Assembly (NCBI GenBank): GCA_030248065.1
Contig: JASAMV010000726.1
Location: 18,323 to 82,322 of the forward strand
Length of the DNA stretch: 64,000 bases
Reading direction: 5' to 3'
Origin: Rhynchonema sp. JSB1_4
Lineage: Eukaryota > Nematoda > Chromadorea > Monhysterida > Xyalidae
In this document: piece after piece, positions 12,001 through 23,946 of the stretch
Layout of the letters: each line of letters opens with the position of its first letter
Numbering within the stretch: the first letter of the stretch is position 1
Made by a program: the position numbers and the translations under genes
The notes under the pieces: generated by a model
Databases searched by the model: none
What the model saw: the letters and a program-made list of their open reading frames with translations, nothing else
Told to the model about the DNA's origin: nothing

Positions 12001-15000
12001 CAAACTAAAGCGTAACCAGTAACCAAAAGGTTGCAGCCTTGGCCTTGTATGAAAAAAAAAACAGCGACCGCTGCGCTCCGTCCCGAAATTCTGCCAGTAT
12101 GTTAAATTTGGACGTTATGCAACGCGAGAAATTTGGATAAGAAGTTTGAGACGAAAACAATGCTTGAAGTCACAGCTTAGCTCAACTAAACTGTTTCATC
12201 AAGCATAAAATGTTTCAACATTCTAAGAAAGTCTAGTGGACGCAAAACAGTGATGATCTCGTTGTTCCATCCAGACAAACCTAAAACCAATAAAATACAG
12301 AAGATAGGCTCAAAAACTACTTATAGGCATACTACGCCAACACGAGCTCGATTTCGCAGTTGGCAGAATAGGGAAACATTCTGACGTGGCTGCTGCTGGG
12401 AAATGTTCCACGTTGACGAATACAAAGTGGAGCATGATGATTTTGTCTTTCTGTTCGTTTTGAATACATACCACCTTCGAAATCGGGCTCGTGTTGGCGT
12501 AGCTTGCCTTTATGTGGGAATCGAACGCTCGCTGTTCCTTTCACGCACGAATGAAGCATCGCTCAACCAACGTGGTTTGTCCATTTTGTTGACGAACGCG
12601 ATCGCCGGCACGCCATATCGTTTGCACTGTTGCCAGACGGTCATGGTCTGAGCCTGGACACCCGCTGACCCGTCCAAGACAACCACTGCGCCGTCCAACA
12701 CACGCACACTACGTTCTACCTGTGGCAAATGATCAACAAAAATTCTGAAATCTCAAACGCGAAGTGCGCATCCGATAAGTTACAAAAGAACCTCTATATG
12801 AAATAATAAAATAGAAGCCGGGAGAACTTGATTGGCACGAAGGGATCTTGTTCAAAACGTTAAGCTACTACCATCATATTTGGTACTTGGTACAACAATA
12901 AGTTCTGCCAGATTGGTTCCGTTCTCACGATGGGCGTGGGCGATGCACGCAGAATATTATAAATGCGAATGTACACATGCAAATTGGATCCCACCTCCAC
13001 AGTGAAATCCACATGTCCCGGTGTGTCAATCAAATGTATGCGATGTGCGGCCCAGTCGAAATTGACCACTGCCGAATTGATGGTGATGCCTGATCAAACA
13101 AGGTGAGAGGTCGTAGAACTCTGACCTTCTTGACGTGTGTTTCTTTATTTTTATTTGTTTTGCACAAGTCGGCCTTCCAATGTCTTTACATGCAACGTTT
13201 TTTTTATCATGAATCCCGCAAAAACGCCTGGTCCCACCCAGACCTGTACGGGAGGAATTTTTTACCCTCGGCCGGTAATGGCTTCAGATCGAAAAATTGG
13301 GGGGTCTGGTAACCTCGGAAGCAAAATCAGGGGGTCTGGTAATTTTTATGAATGAAGTCAGTAGACCTTATTTCAGTGTTACAGAGCTCATAGAGCCATT
13401 AGCCATGTATTCTCAGACTCATAAATACGTTTTGGCAGGTTTCTTTAACAAGCACAAGCATTTACGGCGCAAAACAACGTTTAAAAACAGAATAATCAAG
13501 TTTACGTACAAAATCTGGAAGTATAATACATACCTAAAAAGTTGACCGAAATGTTCAAATTAGTTAAGTAATGCCACGAATCAAGAAACTTTAAAACACT
13601 TAGCTTGTGCAAATTATTTTGCTTACTTTGGAACTACTATGTTGTTCGTTTTACGTGCATCATTCAAGCCCACTTTAGGGCATAGTATAACTGGTGCCAC
13701 CCAACCCATCAACAAGCTTCGCAGTCATTAATCAACAACAAAGATACAATACCTATGCATATACATGATACCTATACTACTGTATGCCAGCCACATATGT
13801 ATACTTTGCATACAACATGGCACTTCAACATTAAAAAAGGCATAACAAGTCATGAGTGACAGAAAATGCGCGCGAAGCGCGCCGACCTGAAGTATAAAAA
13901 GGCTAAAATACACGTTTAAAATGCTTTTTGGAAGAGGTACTGGTTTGGATTTTGAGGGGGGTCTGGTAATTTTTGCCGAGGGTGCCGGAATTTACCCTCG
14001 GCAAATCCAAAATGACCCTCGGCCGGGCCGAGGGTGCCGAGGGTGGTTGTACAGGTCTGGTCCCACCCAATAACAGGGCGGGCGCAAGACAGACATCTGG
14101 GCTGTTCAATGTAGTCGACAGGTCTATACTTGCGTATTTTTCCGCAAAATATATTTTTGGAAAAAAAACCGTTTCTTTTTCCGAAGAAAAACCGTTTTTT
14201 TCCAAATATTTTTCTAGTACTTAAGGATACCCATGGTCCAAAAACGACTATTTTGGAGGAAATTTTGTCGGGAAATGGCCTGAAACAGGCTAAAAATGCA
14301 CTTGGAGATTAAAAAGTGTTCATTTTGAACTGTTTAGCACCGATTTACATTGGTTTTGACAACATCCTTTCGCAACCTTGGAAAATATTTCGGAAATCTT
14401 TGGAAAAAAACCGTTTTTTTCCAAAAGTTGCCACTTGGAAAAATTTCCGGAAAAATAAAAACGTATTTTTCCGGGCCTCGGAAAAAAACGGTTTTTTCCG
14501 AAAAAAAAAACGGTTTTTTTCGGCCCGCAAGTATAGACAGGTCCAGTCGACATCCGAAATCTCTAAGGGAATCTGACACCCGATCCCTGCTTGGAATGAA
14601 CGATCCTCCATGCGCGCCCCACCTCGTGTCCGTTCCTGTTCCATGTAGTCGGTGACTGTATCGCCCGAGTCCACATTGCCCATCGCACGCGTCGCACCGG
14701 CCAAATGTAGCATGCGCTCGGTGGTCGTAGTTTTGCCTGATTCACAAAGGTGACATTGATTAAAGGGTGTGTCGAAAGTCAGCTAGACAGCACCGAGTTG
14801 ATACTGTTTGCAAGTTCAGTTGTTACTGTGCTGTTTTTCATTTCCATTTCCACTCACGAAGATGTGGTTGCAGCACCGCCGATACGTTTCATCAAACCAG
14901 CGTCAAACACATGACGCTATATGTCAGGTAACGTTCGGCACACCCTTTAAAACGAACGCGTACCCGGATGTCAGAACTATTGGTTTAGGTCACAAAGAGA

Positions 15001-15551
15001 GAGCAACAATGTAAGGTTCAATGACAGCGGCAGACGCAGTGTGTGCTCCGAACAAACAACGCGCCACTGAATGCGGAATGTCGAATGCACGCAACGCTGC
15101 ACCTAGCCAGCCGTGGTGGATGACCGCACTTCATAAATGTAGTTCCCAAACAATAACCAAAACCTAATTTTAGTTTTTGAAAACCTAAAAATGTTTCCGT
15201 CCAAGCATGTACCAAGCACCTGAACAAGAACAAACAACTGGGATCCTCTCACGACATTAAAACCCAAACAAAAACCACCCAACAACCTGCATCAATATGC
15301 GCCACCAGCCCAATGTTGCGCACGGTTCTCGTCTGCGTTTGTTGTTGTTTTTGTTTGTTCGACGTTTTCGTCTTATCCACCGGCACCACGTGGTGTTTGA
15401 TGGTTCTGCATTGCTGCAGTTTTTGTTCGAAGAGCGACAAAGGGAGGCAAAATTGCACAACACCAACGCCACTGGTTGACGCACATAGACGGTGCGGACA
15501 GATTAAACGCATTTTTGAAAGCTTTATTCTCTGAAAACTGAACAAAAACAC
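3047..15551 (-). CDS. GFM2: Mitochondrial elongation factor G2 / ribosome-releasing factor 2 (multi-exon)
   Basis: This is a translational GTPase that, with mitochondrial RRF, splits ribosomes after termination. Exons, 5' to 3': 15551(or 15512)-15287, 14736-14623, 13089-12995, 12719-12568, 11305-11047, 9297-9165, 9089-8998, 8507-8411, 7437-7273, 6964-6845, 6064-5969, 5669-5504, 4758-4616, probably 4545-4513, and a last one ending at 3047. Reading phases agree at most junctions. Visible motifs: [13 protein letters not shown] (P-loop), [31 protein letters not shown]; then domain II ([16 protein letters not shown]), domain III ([21 protein letters not shown]), domain IV ([22 protein letters not shown]) and a C-terminal [15 protein letters not shown]. 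The context [11 protein letters not shown] and the [10 protein letters not shown] segment favour GFM2 over GFM1. The first exon encodes a basic, serine/threonine-rich leader fitting a mitochondrial target peptide. At least one G-domain exon (between 12568 and 11305, phase demands it) and one or more domain IV/V exons (4513-3260) were not found. Confidence 0.92.
3411..3520. repeat. Perfect 40-bp inverted repeat with 30-nt loop
   Basis: The arms 3411-3450 and 3481-3520 are exact complements (left arm begins GTTGTTGTGAGAGTTATGAC). The hairpin lies in the last intron of GFM2, about 150 bp upstream of the final exon. It resembles a young foldback MITE; a small-RNA precursor is an alternative. Confidence 0.85.
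5258..5378. repeat. Palindromic MITE, family H
   Basis: TGTCGTCAAATCATGTCA near the left end and its complement near the right end enclose a CGCTCATTTGGGGCTCATG core. Related copies are at 28497-28640 and, more diverged, 53428-53495. It sits in a GFM2 intron. Confidence 0.7.
11484..11850. mobile_element. hAT-type MITE with exact 8-bp duplication
   Basis: The termini are CAGTGACGTAGTTGG and CCAACCACATCACTG. CCTGATCT flanks both sides (11476-11483 and 11851-11858). Inside are several copies of GAGCAAGAAAGCTAGCTAG. It lies in a GFM2 intron, in the interval where a missing G-domain exon is expected. Confidence 0.9.
12325..12508. repeat. MITE family E, second copy
   Basis: It is 184 bp with GGCATACTACGCCAACACGA at the left and its near-complement at the right, matching the copy at 411-595 over its length. 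It ends only 60 bp from the GFM2 exon 12568-12719. Confidence 0.8.
13239..14059. mobile_element. 821-bp hAT-type non-autonomous element
   Basis: The termini are CAGACCTGTAC and GTACAGGTCTG, flanked by an exact 8-bp duplication GTCCCACC (13231-13238 and 14060-14067). The subterminal parts carry repeated CCCTCGGCC and GGGGGTCTGGTAA blocks. No transposase frame is present. It lies in the GFM2 intron between exons 13089 and 14623. Confidence 0.9.
14125..14535. mobile_element. MITE family C, TATACT-ended, 8-bp duplication
   Basis: The termini TATACTTGCG and CGCAAGTATA are flanked by an exact GACAGGTC duplication (14117-14124 and 14536-14543). Subterminal AAAACCGTTTTTT blocks form further inverted repeats. 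Other family members are at 17465-18120, 60802-61255 and, truncated, near 62650-62955. The 8-bp duplication suggests a hAT-like transposase although the termini do not start with CA. Confidence 0.9.
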
Positions 15552-16287
15552 AACATTTTGAAATCTTTTAAACGATAAGGGAGAATCGACGATGTACTTC
15601 CCTGATCACCAAGGATCGATAAACGAACAAAACATAAAATCGCAATGTCTGATGTTTCATTATTTGTTCTCGGCATATTGTTGCTCAATTGGGTGGAAAA
15701 TCGAACCCACTACCAACACAAGTTAACTCCAAACAAGCAAGCTGTCCAAGAATCACCACATCATTCTTGTTGTATGCAAGAAAACACAATGAAACGTACA
15801 ATTTCCAATATAAATCAGCTCAAATCACAGATAAAGCACTCAAATTCAAACAGGTATTAACAGCAAGAAAGAAGAACAATACACATAAAGGGATCTTGAA
15901 TGAAACGAAATCAGGAAAACTTGCGTTACGCTTTGGATCACTTTCCATATCTGAGGTCCGGTACTGCCTCCAAGAAACTATTTTGCACAAAACAACAGCA
16001 ATCGGTTTGCACAACGGCTAGACCGAGACCGGAGTGGATCAATTTGATCCCATCCATGTTGGCCGATAGCGGACTTGGAGATCAGATCGGAACCCACATG
16101 CATTGCTCAGGAAAAGTTGTTGAATGAGGAAATTGAAAGATCTCCTCAACCCTCAAAATTTCGACCAGCGTCAGAAGCCGTTCATTTTAGACCACGGAAC
16201 AATTTTACAACATCGCCCTGTGACCCGACCAAGCAAGACAAGTCCGCTCCAATGACCAAGTTTAAAACATCGATCCGCATCCCATAA
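15552..16287. other. Intergenic gap between GFM2 and BIN3
   Basis: Both genes read leftward, so this interval should hold the GFM2 promoter and the BIN3 3' UTR. I see no repeat element, RNA gene or convincing promoter motif in it, only short accidental frames. Confidence 0.5.
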
Positions 16288-19200
16288 TCACTTATCGCCC
16301 ACAATTGACAGCGCCCGAATTTCACTGAACATTCGTTGCATATGATTCTTGTAAGCATCGTCTTCCAACGGCAGTTGATTCGTACCGAGCGTCTCACACA
16401 ACTTTGATGTCGCCGCCACGGATCGATTGGCTGATTCCAGCTAAAGATGCTCGAAATGAAAAAATTGAAGTTGACATTTTTTTTAAATTTGGTGATCGGG
16501 TCGAATATGGATGTGTCACAATCACAAGACTGTTGGTCTGTGTCGGTGCGAGCGTCGAACTCCGGATTTGTTGTCGATTTCGACCGGCGCAATTTTTACC
16601 TTCCAAAAACTCAGGAAAAAAATGGTCTGATTAATAAATGTACAAATGTGCGCAATACAAAATTACGATTACGACGACAAGAGCAAGTCCGGCCGATCCG
16701 ACACGATCACCAAAGAGAAAAGAAAAAACGGCAAAGAAAAAATTACGGAGCGCAATGAAAGAGAAAATAATAATCATAACAAAAACCACCTCCAGCAACG
16801 CAGTCGTATGAACAATGGGAGACAGGCAGTCAATCGTACGGGCGCTGAATATCTGAGCGTCTTCCATCAATCTCTGACGCATGTGATCTTCCTGACGTTT
16901 GGCTTGATCCACTTGACCCGCTAACTGAAAAAGAGACATATACCGCATCGGGAATCAGATCCAGTGCTGCGGCTGGGGCGGGGGGTGTCCCCCCCAAAGG
17001 TATAGTATCTCCCCCTCTGTCTCTGGTACGGTGTGTCTCAAAATGTTTTCAAAACCAAAAAGGAGGACCAAAACCACCATTTTTGGTCAAAAATGGATAA
17101 AAAAGTCAGCTATAATCGAACAAAAGTACAAAAATTGTGCAAGGTAATTAAGAGGCCATGACCTGAACAGATGAATAAAATGACGAACCTGAGCGATTTT
17201 GGTCGGCTCGACAGATTTGCTCCGCTGCTTGACGGCTTTCTGTTCCAACTTGTGTCGAGCCTGCAAGCAAAAAAGACAAGCCGTGAGAAAAAACAAAACT
17301 GCTTAAAATAAAAATATATTCAACTACATAGCTATTGCACATATCTACTGGAGGAAAAACCGGTTTTTTTATATTTCGTGAGAAAAACCGAAAAAAAACG
17401 ACAAAGAACCGCAGTGTAGAGGATAGCGGAAGCCCAAATGAGGTACTTTCGAGGCATGTTAATGCATACTTGCGTATTTTTTCGCAAAATATATTTTTGG
17501 AAAAAACCGTTTTTTTGCGGAAAAAACCGTTTTTTTTCAAATATTTTTCCAGTATTTTCCATGGTCCAAAAACGCCTATTTTGGAGAAAATTTCGTCGGG
17601 AAATGGCCTGAAACAGGCTAAAAAAGCACTTGGAGATTAGAAAGTGCTCATTTTGAACTCTTTAGTGCCGATTTACATTGGTTTTGACAACATCCTCACG
17701 CAACCTTGGAAGATATTGGTCGCACAATGACCATATAAGAATTCATCAAATCAATCCTGATTTTCACGTTCAGTCGCTCTTAACCACTGTGCTATTTGTG
17801 ATTCGCACAAAACATTTTCAGCTGAAAATAATCCAGCAGATCAACCACGTTGCCACAGGTCTGAAACATTCTCTTTACTACACGCTTTGTGTGCGATTGC
17901 GCAACGCAACGTCACCACCCCGTCACTTTCCCTCTTTACGATTCAGGAAAAAAATTTGACCAATTCTTATAAAGTCATTGTGCAACCAATATCTTGGAAT
18001 TTTTGGAAAAAAACCCTTTTTTCCAAAAGTTGCTACTTGGAAAAATTTCCGGAAAAAAACGTATTTTTCCGGGCCTCGGGAAAAAAACGTTTTTTTCGGG
18101 AAAACTGGTCCGCTAGTATATGTTAATGTTAACACGGACAGAGTGTCTATGGATGTTTTTAATGCTTATTATGACCAAAATCGGTGAAACAAGCCACATT
18201 GACAGCGTACTCGCATTACCAAAGTTGTTCTGAACAAAAATTGTTGAAAAAAAATTGGAAAATTTCGTGCAAAAAGTCCGATGTTTCCCGGAGGCTGACG
18301 TTTTTTCGGTTTTTCGCGTCTCAGATGGACCCGGTTTTCGTCGGTATTTTTTCGTTTTTTTTTCGTGAAAAAACGGTTTGAAAAACCAGCTAATTAAACA
18401 GACCGATTGACAATTGTCGAAGTTTTTGAATGCGGAATTCCACGTGGCGAACAGCGCGTTATACTTTTTCATCGGCTGTTTCACATTGTCCGAGTAGTCA
18501 CGTGCCTGAAAGAGTGTCGATCTAAGATTAGGATTGATTTTGTACCGACGCGTCGACGGTACAAGAAGAACCACCCCCCTCGCCCAATAACGTAAAAACC
18601 TAAATACACCCCCCCCCCGAATAGAGCCCCCCCCCCCCGTAATACAGCCCCCAAAAAGGGGTCAGTGAATTTATTAATAGAGCCCCCCCCCCAAAGTAAC
18701 ATCCCCTATACAGTAGTGTACCGTAAAACCTAAAATACAAGGGGGGCTGTATTTTTTCACTGACCCCTTTTAAGGGGGGCTGTATTTTTTGGGGGGGGGC
18801 TCTATTTTTGGGGGGGCTGTATTTTTTCGCTGCCCAAAATCTCAAAAAATGTTCCAAAAAATACCCCTAAAATGGAGTTCTGTCAGGGTGTTGCTGGTCA
18901 TTATTGAGTGTTATTAGGTGCAGATCTTCCATAAAAGGCTTTACGTCATCATATACTCAACCACAAACGTTGTACATAAGGTGTCTTATGCAAGAACTTG
19001 ACTTTACGACCCCCAAGCGGGGAATTCCAAGTTGGGGGGGCTGTATTTTTGGGGGGGCTCTATTTTTTCACTGACCCCTTTTAGGGGGGGGGCTCTATTT
19101 TTGGGGGGGCTCTATTTTAGGGAATACGGTATTAAGGCTTGATAGTGGTGCATAGGGGTTTTTGGGGTATTTCTGGCAACAATTTTTTCAGGTTCGGATC

Positions 19201-19740
19201 AGTGAATTAATAGAGGCCCCCGGAATAGAGCCCCCCCGTAATAGAGCCCCCCAAAATGGGGTCAGTGAGTTAATAGAGCCCCTTCTATTTAGGTTTTTAC
19301 GGTAAATAGAAGCCGCCGTGGTGACGGGCCTAAACAAATAGAAGCTCCCTGTCGCAAATATTTTGCACGTTGGCGAGCCGATAAGCGTTAGCCATGGCAA
19401 TCAAGAAAAAACCCGCGTTTTTAAGGATTTAGCACTGGATTGAATCCTACTTGCAGCAACCCTTTAGTTTTTTGGAGCGGTCACACCAGAGATCAGGATC
19501 GGGCCGGGTTACCTCGGACCGGCCCGGCCCGATTTGAAAGTCCAAAATCGCGGTCCGATCCTAATCTCTGGCCAGCACGAGCATCAGCACGACATCAGAC
19601 CAAACCAACCCCGTCGAGCGCCTGCAACTTGAGTTCTTCCGCTATCGTTGACCACGGCCAGAGAGTGGATTCCAATTCGCCGGCAGTACAGCCGGCTTTT
19701 AGCAGATTGTTCACCATTGCCGACTCGTGGTTGGATAAAT
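16288..19740 (-). CDS. BIN3: BIN3-like N-BAR domain protein, C-terminal part
   Basis: BIN3 (bridging integrator 3) is a BAR-only protein that binds curved membrane and influences actin. Exons 5' to 3': 19740-19610, 18505-18404, 17260-17189, 16924-16790, 16440-16288 (stop at 16288-16290). All four junctions are in phase. The strongest sign is the C-terminal tail FSEIRALSIVGDK, matching the LSELRALSIVADD-type ending typical of BIN3. VKQPMKKYNALFATWNSAFK fits the BAR helix usually reading EPLKKFGSVFPSLNMAVK, and KIAQ-LAGQVDQAKRQEDHM fits the third helix. The exon with LSNHESAMVNNLL fits helix 2. The N-terminal exons (start codon and helix 0/1, roughly 60-70 residues) were not found upstream of 19740, where a composite element (19819-20367) is inserted. 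Confidence 0.82.
17465..18120. mobile_element. MITE family C with a nested family D element
   Basis: The termini CATACTTGCG and CGCTAGTATA are flanked by exact TGTTAATG duplications (17457-17464 and 18121-18128). The interior matches 14125-14535 except for a 282-bp insertion at 17712-17993. It lies in a BIN3 intron between exons 17260 and 18404. Confidence 0.9.
17712..17993. mobile_element. MITE family D inserted in a family C element
   Basis: The ends are GATATTGGTCGCACAATGAC and, inverted, GTCATTGTGCAACCAATATC. TTGGAA flanks both sides (17706-17711 and 17994-17999), which is also the sequence expected once in the host element, so the insertion and a probable 6-bp duplication are both supported. 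Confidence 0.85.
18580..19315. repeat. Cluster of family J repeats rich in GGGGGGCTCTATT
   Basis: Ends of the form CCGTAAAAACCTAAATA and the inverse recur here (about 18593, 18720, 19297-19311). Between them lie many GGGGGGCTCTATT, GGGGGGCTGTATT and TGACCCC phrases. The clean copy of the family is at 20001-20165. The exact number of elements in this interval is not resolved. It lies in a BIN3 intron. Confidence 0.6.
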
Positions 19741-19818
19741 CTGACAGAAAAAAACAGTACAATTGCCTTCCTCTATTTGTGGCGATCCTCCGAAAAACAC
19801 TAGGTAAAAACCACCAAC

Positions 19819-20367
19819 AAGAGATTAGGATCGGGCCGGAGACTCGGAGGTCCGGCCGGACCTGCCGGCCCGACACGGCCCGAATTGCTCAAATTTCAAG
19901 CCAAAAGCGCCTCTTTGACCAAAATTTTCCAAAAAAGTATATGCATATTTTCTGTGGGACACAAATGGGACGGTTACTGAAGCAGAATCACAAAAACATA
20001 CCGTAAAAACCTAAATACAAGGGGGGCTCTATTAATTCATTGACCCCATTTTCAAAAAATTATTTTCGTTTCTCACCGAGAGCGTTCCAAATCCGGTGTT
20101 ATTTTCGATCGATATTCCGAGGGGGGCTCTATTCCGGGGGGGGGGCTCTATTTAGGTTTTTACGGTAAGCATGTTTCCCCAAGAAAATTTGCAAAATTTG
20201 GCTTTTTTATCATTTCTTTCTTTGACCCAAAAAATCGGGCCGGGCCGACCTTAGGCTCGGGCCGGGACGGGCCGCGATTTTGGACTTTCAAATCGGGCCG
20301 GGCCGGAGTTTTGGTCAGTCGGGCCGGGCCGGGCCGAGGTTACCCGCCCAGCCCGATCCTAACTTTG
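19819..20367. mobile_element. hAT-type element G with exact 8-bp duplication
   Basis: AAGAGATTAGGATCGGGC and GCCCGATCCTAACTTTG are imperfect inverted ends. CCACCAAC flanks both (19811-19818 and 20368-20375). The subterminal parts are GGGCCGGGCC-rich. A 165-bp family J element sits inside. A small relative with CAGAGATCAGGATCGGGCC ends lies at 19487-19570. Confidence 0.85.
20001..20165. mobile_element. Family J MITE, TA duplication, nested in element G
   Basis: The inverted termini CCGTAAAAACCTAAATA and TATTTAGGTTTTTACGG are perfect over 17 bp and flanked by TA at 19999-20000 and 20166-20167, as for Tc1/mariner-type elements. A one-ended relative occurs at about 59700. Confidence 0.85.
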
Positions 20368-20665
20368 CCACCAACCAATTATGGAGTTCTGGTACTTTTT
20401 CAGCTCTTGACACACGTGCTTGCATGACTTCTCTGTGTTTCCTATTCGTTCTCGACTTTCGTTCATAGTGGCTTTGAATCCAGTGTCGCTTGTTTTCAGT
20501 TTTCTGGTTCTTTGTCACAGAAAAATCTTCAAAATCTTAGTTTTTAGGAAAACGTACCCAAATGAAAGAGAAATATTTGAGAGGAGGAGCAACTTTTATC
20601 CACAAGAGGAACATTGACCATTTCAGTAATTTTCGGCTTTACCGCAGCTCGCACAGCCATCTCAG

Positions 20666-20775
20666 AATGAGCTCAATCCTTGTCGTCTGCTCTCCTAATT
20701 TTTAGAGCAGCTTAACAACGATAAGCTGCTTCGAAGTTTTGGAGAACGTACGTACGACAAGGATTGAGCTCATTT
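20666..20775. repeat. Inverted repeat, 20-bp arms
   Basis: ATGAGCTCAATCCTTGTCGT at the left has an exact inverse copy at the right end, with a second inner palindrome GAGCAGCTTAACAACGATAAGCTGC between them. Confidence 0.65.
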
Positions 20776-21093
20776 GACATTGCTACGCGTACTGCGGCAG
20801 AGCCAAGTTTTCAAAACTCAGCTTTGTTGTCACCCACCGCTGTTGTGTCACAAAACTACAGTCTGAAGCAAAAAATTTGGTTTGACTAGCTTATATACGT
20901 CAACCATTTTCATCAACTAATGCAACAAAATGTTTTTATCAATTGACATTGCTACGCGTACTGCGGTAGAGCCAAGTTTTCAAAACTCAGCTTTGTTGTC
21001 ACCCACCGCTGTTGTGTCACAAAACAAAAAATTTGGTTTGACTAGCTTATATACGTCAACCATTTTCATCAACTAATGCAACAATATGTTTTT
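20776..21093. repeat. Tandem direct duplication, about 160 bp per copy
   Basis: The segment starting TTGACATTGCTACGCGTACT at 20776 recurs at 20943 and stays nearly identical through a TTTGGTTTGACTAGCTTATA block to an ATGTTTTTAT end. The second copy lacks about 13 bp. No coding content. Confidence 0.85.
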
Positions 21094-21694
21094 ATTCTTG
21101 GATAACACATGATACCAATACCAGATAGTGAAAACACAGCCATTGATTAATTGACCATAATAATAACGAGATCGGACGTTCCGCCAGCCATGGGGGCGGG
21201 AAGAAACCGAATCAGCAATAGAAAATGTTAGAAAATTTGAACACTACTGCACACATGGCTTTCCTCTGCACCAAGGAGCCCAAAAGTAGTCATTGTCAGT
21301 TAATCAACAACGCTTTCAAGAAAAATATGCGACTAATTGGGCAAAGACTTTGTTGTACAAAACTCGCAAATTTTTGTTCCAAATTGTTAAGTAATCTCGG
21401 CCAATTGTTTTGTTGTCATCTCAAGTTGTCAACTTTCAGTGGTGTCAACTCCATAGCAGCTGTGAATGAGGATAAATACACATTATTAGGTATGAGTTGA
21501 CGGCGACACCAAGTGACGCCTTGAGTTGACCACAACAAGCCACAATCTCTGCACCTACTGTAGGTCATGTGGTGTCGTTGAGTACAACAGCAGCGCGTGA
21601 ATCGTAGTTGTTCCAATCAACACGACACGAGAAACAAAGCGTTTCATATGTCACAACACAAACCTCAAATTTCTCCGATTATCTGCCGAAAATA

Positions 21695-23039
21695 TTACTC
21701 TTCAAACTCAGTCTTGACATGTCGCAAATAGTGGTCGAACGTGGATGCTTTATTGCAACCGTCAAAGTTGCACATGCAGCGAAACAAGTCGGAATGATTG
21801 GTCTCGTCACCAGTATCACTCTTTGCTGCTGACGCATCAGGGGATTCGTAGCGCTGGAAATGGAAATTTGGAGAGCATTAATAACGGCGGTGTTCCGTTG
21901 GAGCCCCGGAAAACGTATGCCAAACAAATCATAATTTTTGCCAGAAATCGGGGCTGTATGGTGAAAACTCTGTGACAACATCTATAACGGTGCTCAAAGA
22001 TCAAACAAGTTGACCGTTCTTTACTGATGCCCCACTTCGATGTATTGCTATATCTATGTATGTGAAACTCTCGAACCTCAAACACACAAGTTGACAACAT
22101 TTTGTAAATATCAGCGCTTTGAGCGAACAGTTGATCGTACATGTTCAAGTCCTCGTTTTCTGAAAATGTGTTAGGCGTGAGCTAACGAATATATTGGTCC
22201 AAAGTTTCGCTCTTGATTTCTACGAATGATTAAATTTCGGTGTTTACAGAGAAAAAGGTGACAAATGCCGTATGTACTAGATACAATGTGTTGCTGCGTT
22301 GCTTTTATGCGTGACACTAACATTTTCTCAATTCCAAAATTCTGAACAAACCAGCTGTCAATCCAAAAAGGAACGGCTTGGCCCTTCGATATCCGCTTGA
22401 CGACACCACTTGCGCGTAAACGCAATATCGAAAACTTTGGTTCTGCTCAAGAACAACGCCTTTCTGCAAAGTTAAAGTAACAGTGGTAAAAAATCGTCTG
22501 AAGCTACAATAAATTTCCAACTTCGCTGCCGCACAATAATCCGCATAATAATCCGCGCCTTATATCGTATGTACAATATGTAGTCAACGTCAAGTTCTGA
22601 ACCCGAACGGGCGTTTTCTAAATACTGCAGGCGTTTTCCTCCAAAAGCCGCGGGTAAATGGAAATGGTGTGGGAAACAGGCCCTCCGATCGTGAAGAAAA
22701 GCTCCAATTGGGGCTTGAGTGAAAGTGTTCCCACTTTGTGACCTTGTTGGCTTTGAGTGGGACGCAAAACTCTTCAGACCATTTTGACATTCCTACTCGT
22801 GAAAATTGCGGTTAAAAAGTTGATGTTTTGGACAAGTCCAATTAAAAATGAATCCAACTGGAAGCCCAGGGCGGAGGAGGGCCGTTTCTGTGAGCGGAAA
22901 ACTCCGGTAAAACCATCATGAAGCAGAAACATTGTTGTCGTCAACCTACGTCAATGGTCTTGTAGCAGTACAAGCAGTTGACAAAGGTCAGTGATCCACT
23001 CAGCAAGCATATGCAGGCGATAGCTTTAGTTGACCACAT
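21695..23039 (-). CDS. Secreted Ly6/three-finger-like protein, copy A
   Basis: Exon 1 (23039-22950) starts with ATG and encodes a clean signal peptide, MWSTKAIACICLLSG..., cut before NCLYCYKT, the LxCxxC opening of Ly6/uPAR-type domains. Exon 4 (22159-22077) encodes NEDLNMYDQLFAQS...CVFE. The last exon (21853-21695) contains DLFRCMCNFDGCN, the CxCxxxxCN signature closing a three-finger domain, and then a hydrophilic tail ending KTEFEE, so no GPI signal is apparent. A short exon 22463-22410 lies between; its frame is not settled. Exon 2 was not identified with confidence: at the place where copy B has a GT donor this copy reads CT. It could be a functional gene or a decaying paralogue. Function unknown; such proteins usually bind receptors or other proteins outside the cell. 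Confidence 0.7.
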
Positions 23040-23600
23040 TGTCAATTTTTTCGCCCAAATTTTGCAATTTCGGTTTGAACACGTTGAAATTTCCCGAAAT
23101 TCTGAAATTGAGGTGCCAGTTTGAAGAGTCAGCCTGAAGCTTGGTATTAAAACCGAACTACGCCCAGACGAGTCTACGTGACTGTTTGATATAGTTTTGC
23201 CTTTTAGCGCCCTTCCTCAGTTTTACGTCACACGTCAAAATTAATTCATAGAACCGTCAGCTTCAAAGTTATTTAGCGCGGTCTGTTTTATGTCTGATGT
23301 CGGTACCACTAAGATCACAAACTATTGTGGGAGGTTCAATTGGGTTTTTGTCACGGTTCTGTGAAGAAAAAGTAAAAAAGCATCCAGACATTTTCTTCTA
23401 AAATTCGCCACTTTTTTATTTTCGGCTTTCGACTCATTTTTCAGATTTTTTTCAGACTATCTTTTGTATTTTCGCATTTTTAACGCGAAACCACATGTTT
23501 TCAAGCACATTCTCCCCGATAATTCGGAAAAATTGTCTGCTCATACTGTGTATTCGAGTGAGGGGTGTCCCATACCTGGGGATCGGAATCTGAGGGGTGT

Positions 23601-23946
<346 letters not shown>

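Noticed and set aside
13903..14745. Overlapping frames rich in Phe/Lys (for example 14345-14713)
   Set aside because: Caused by AAAACCGTTTTTT blocks of the family C MITE; only the GFM2 exon 14623-14736 in this interval is real.
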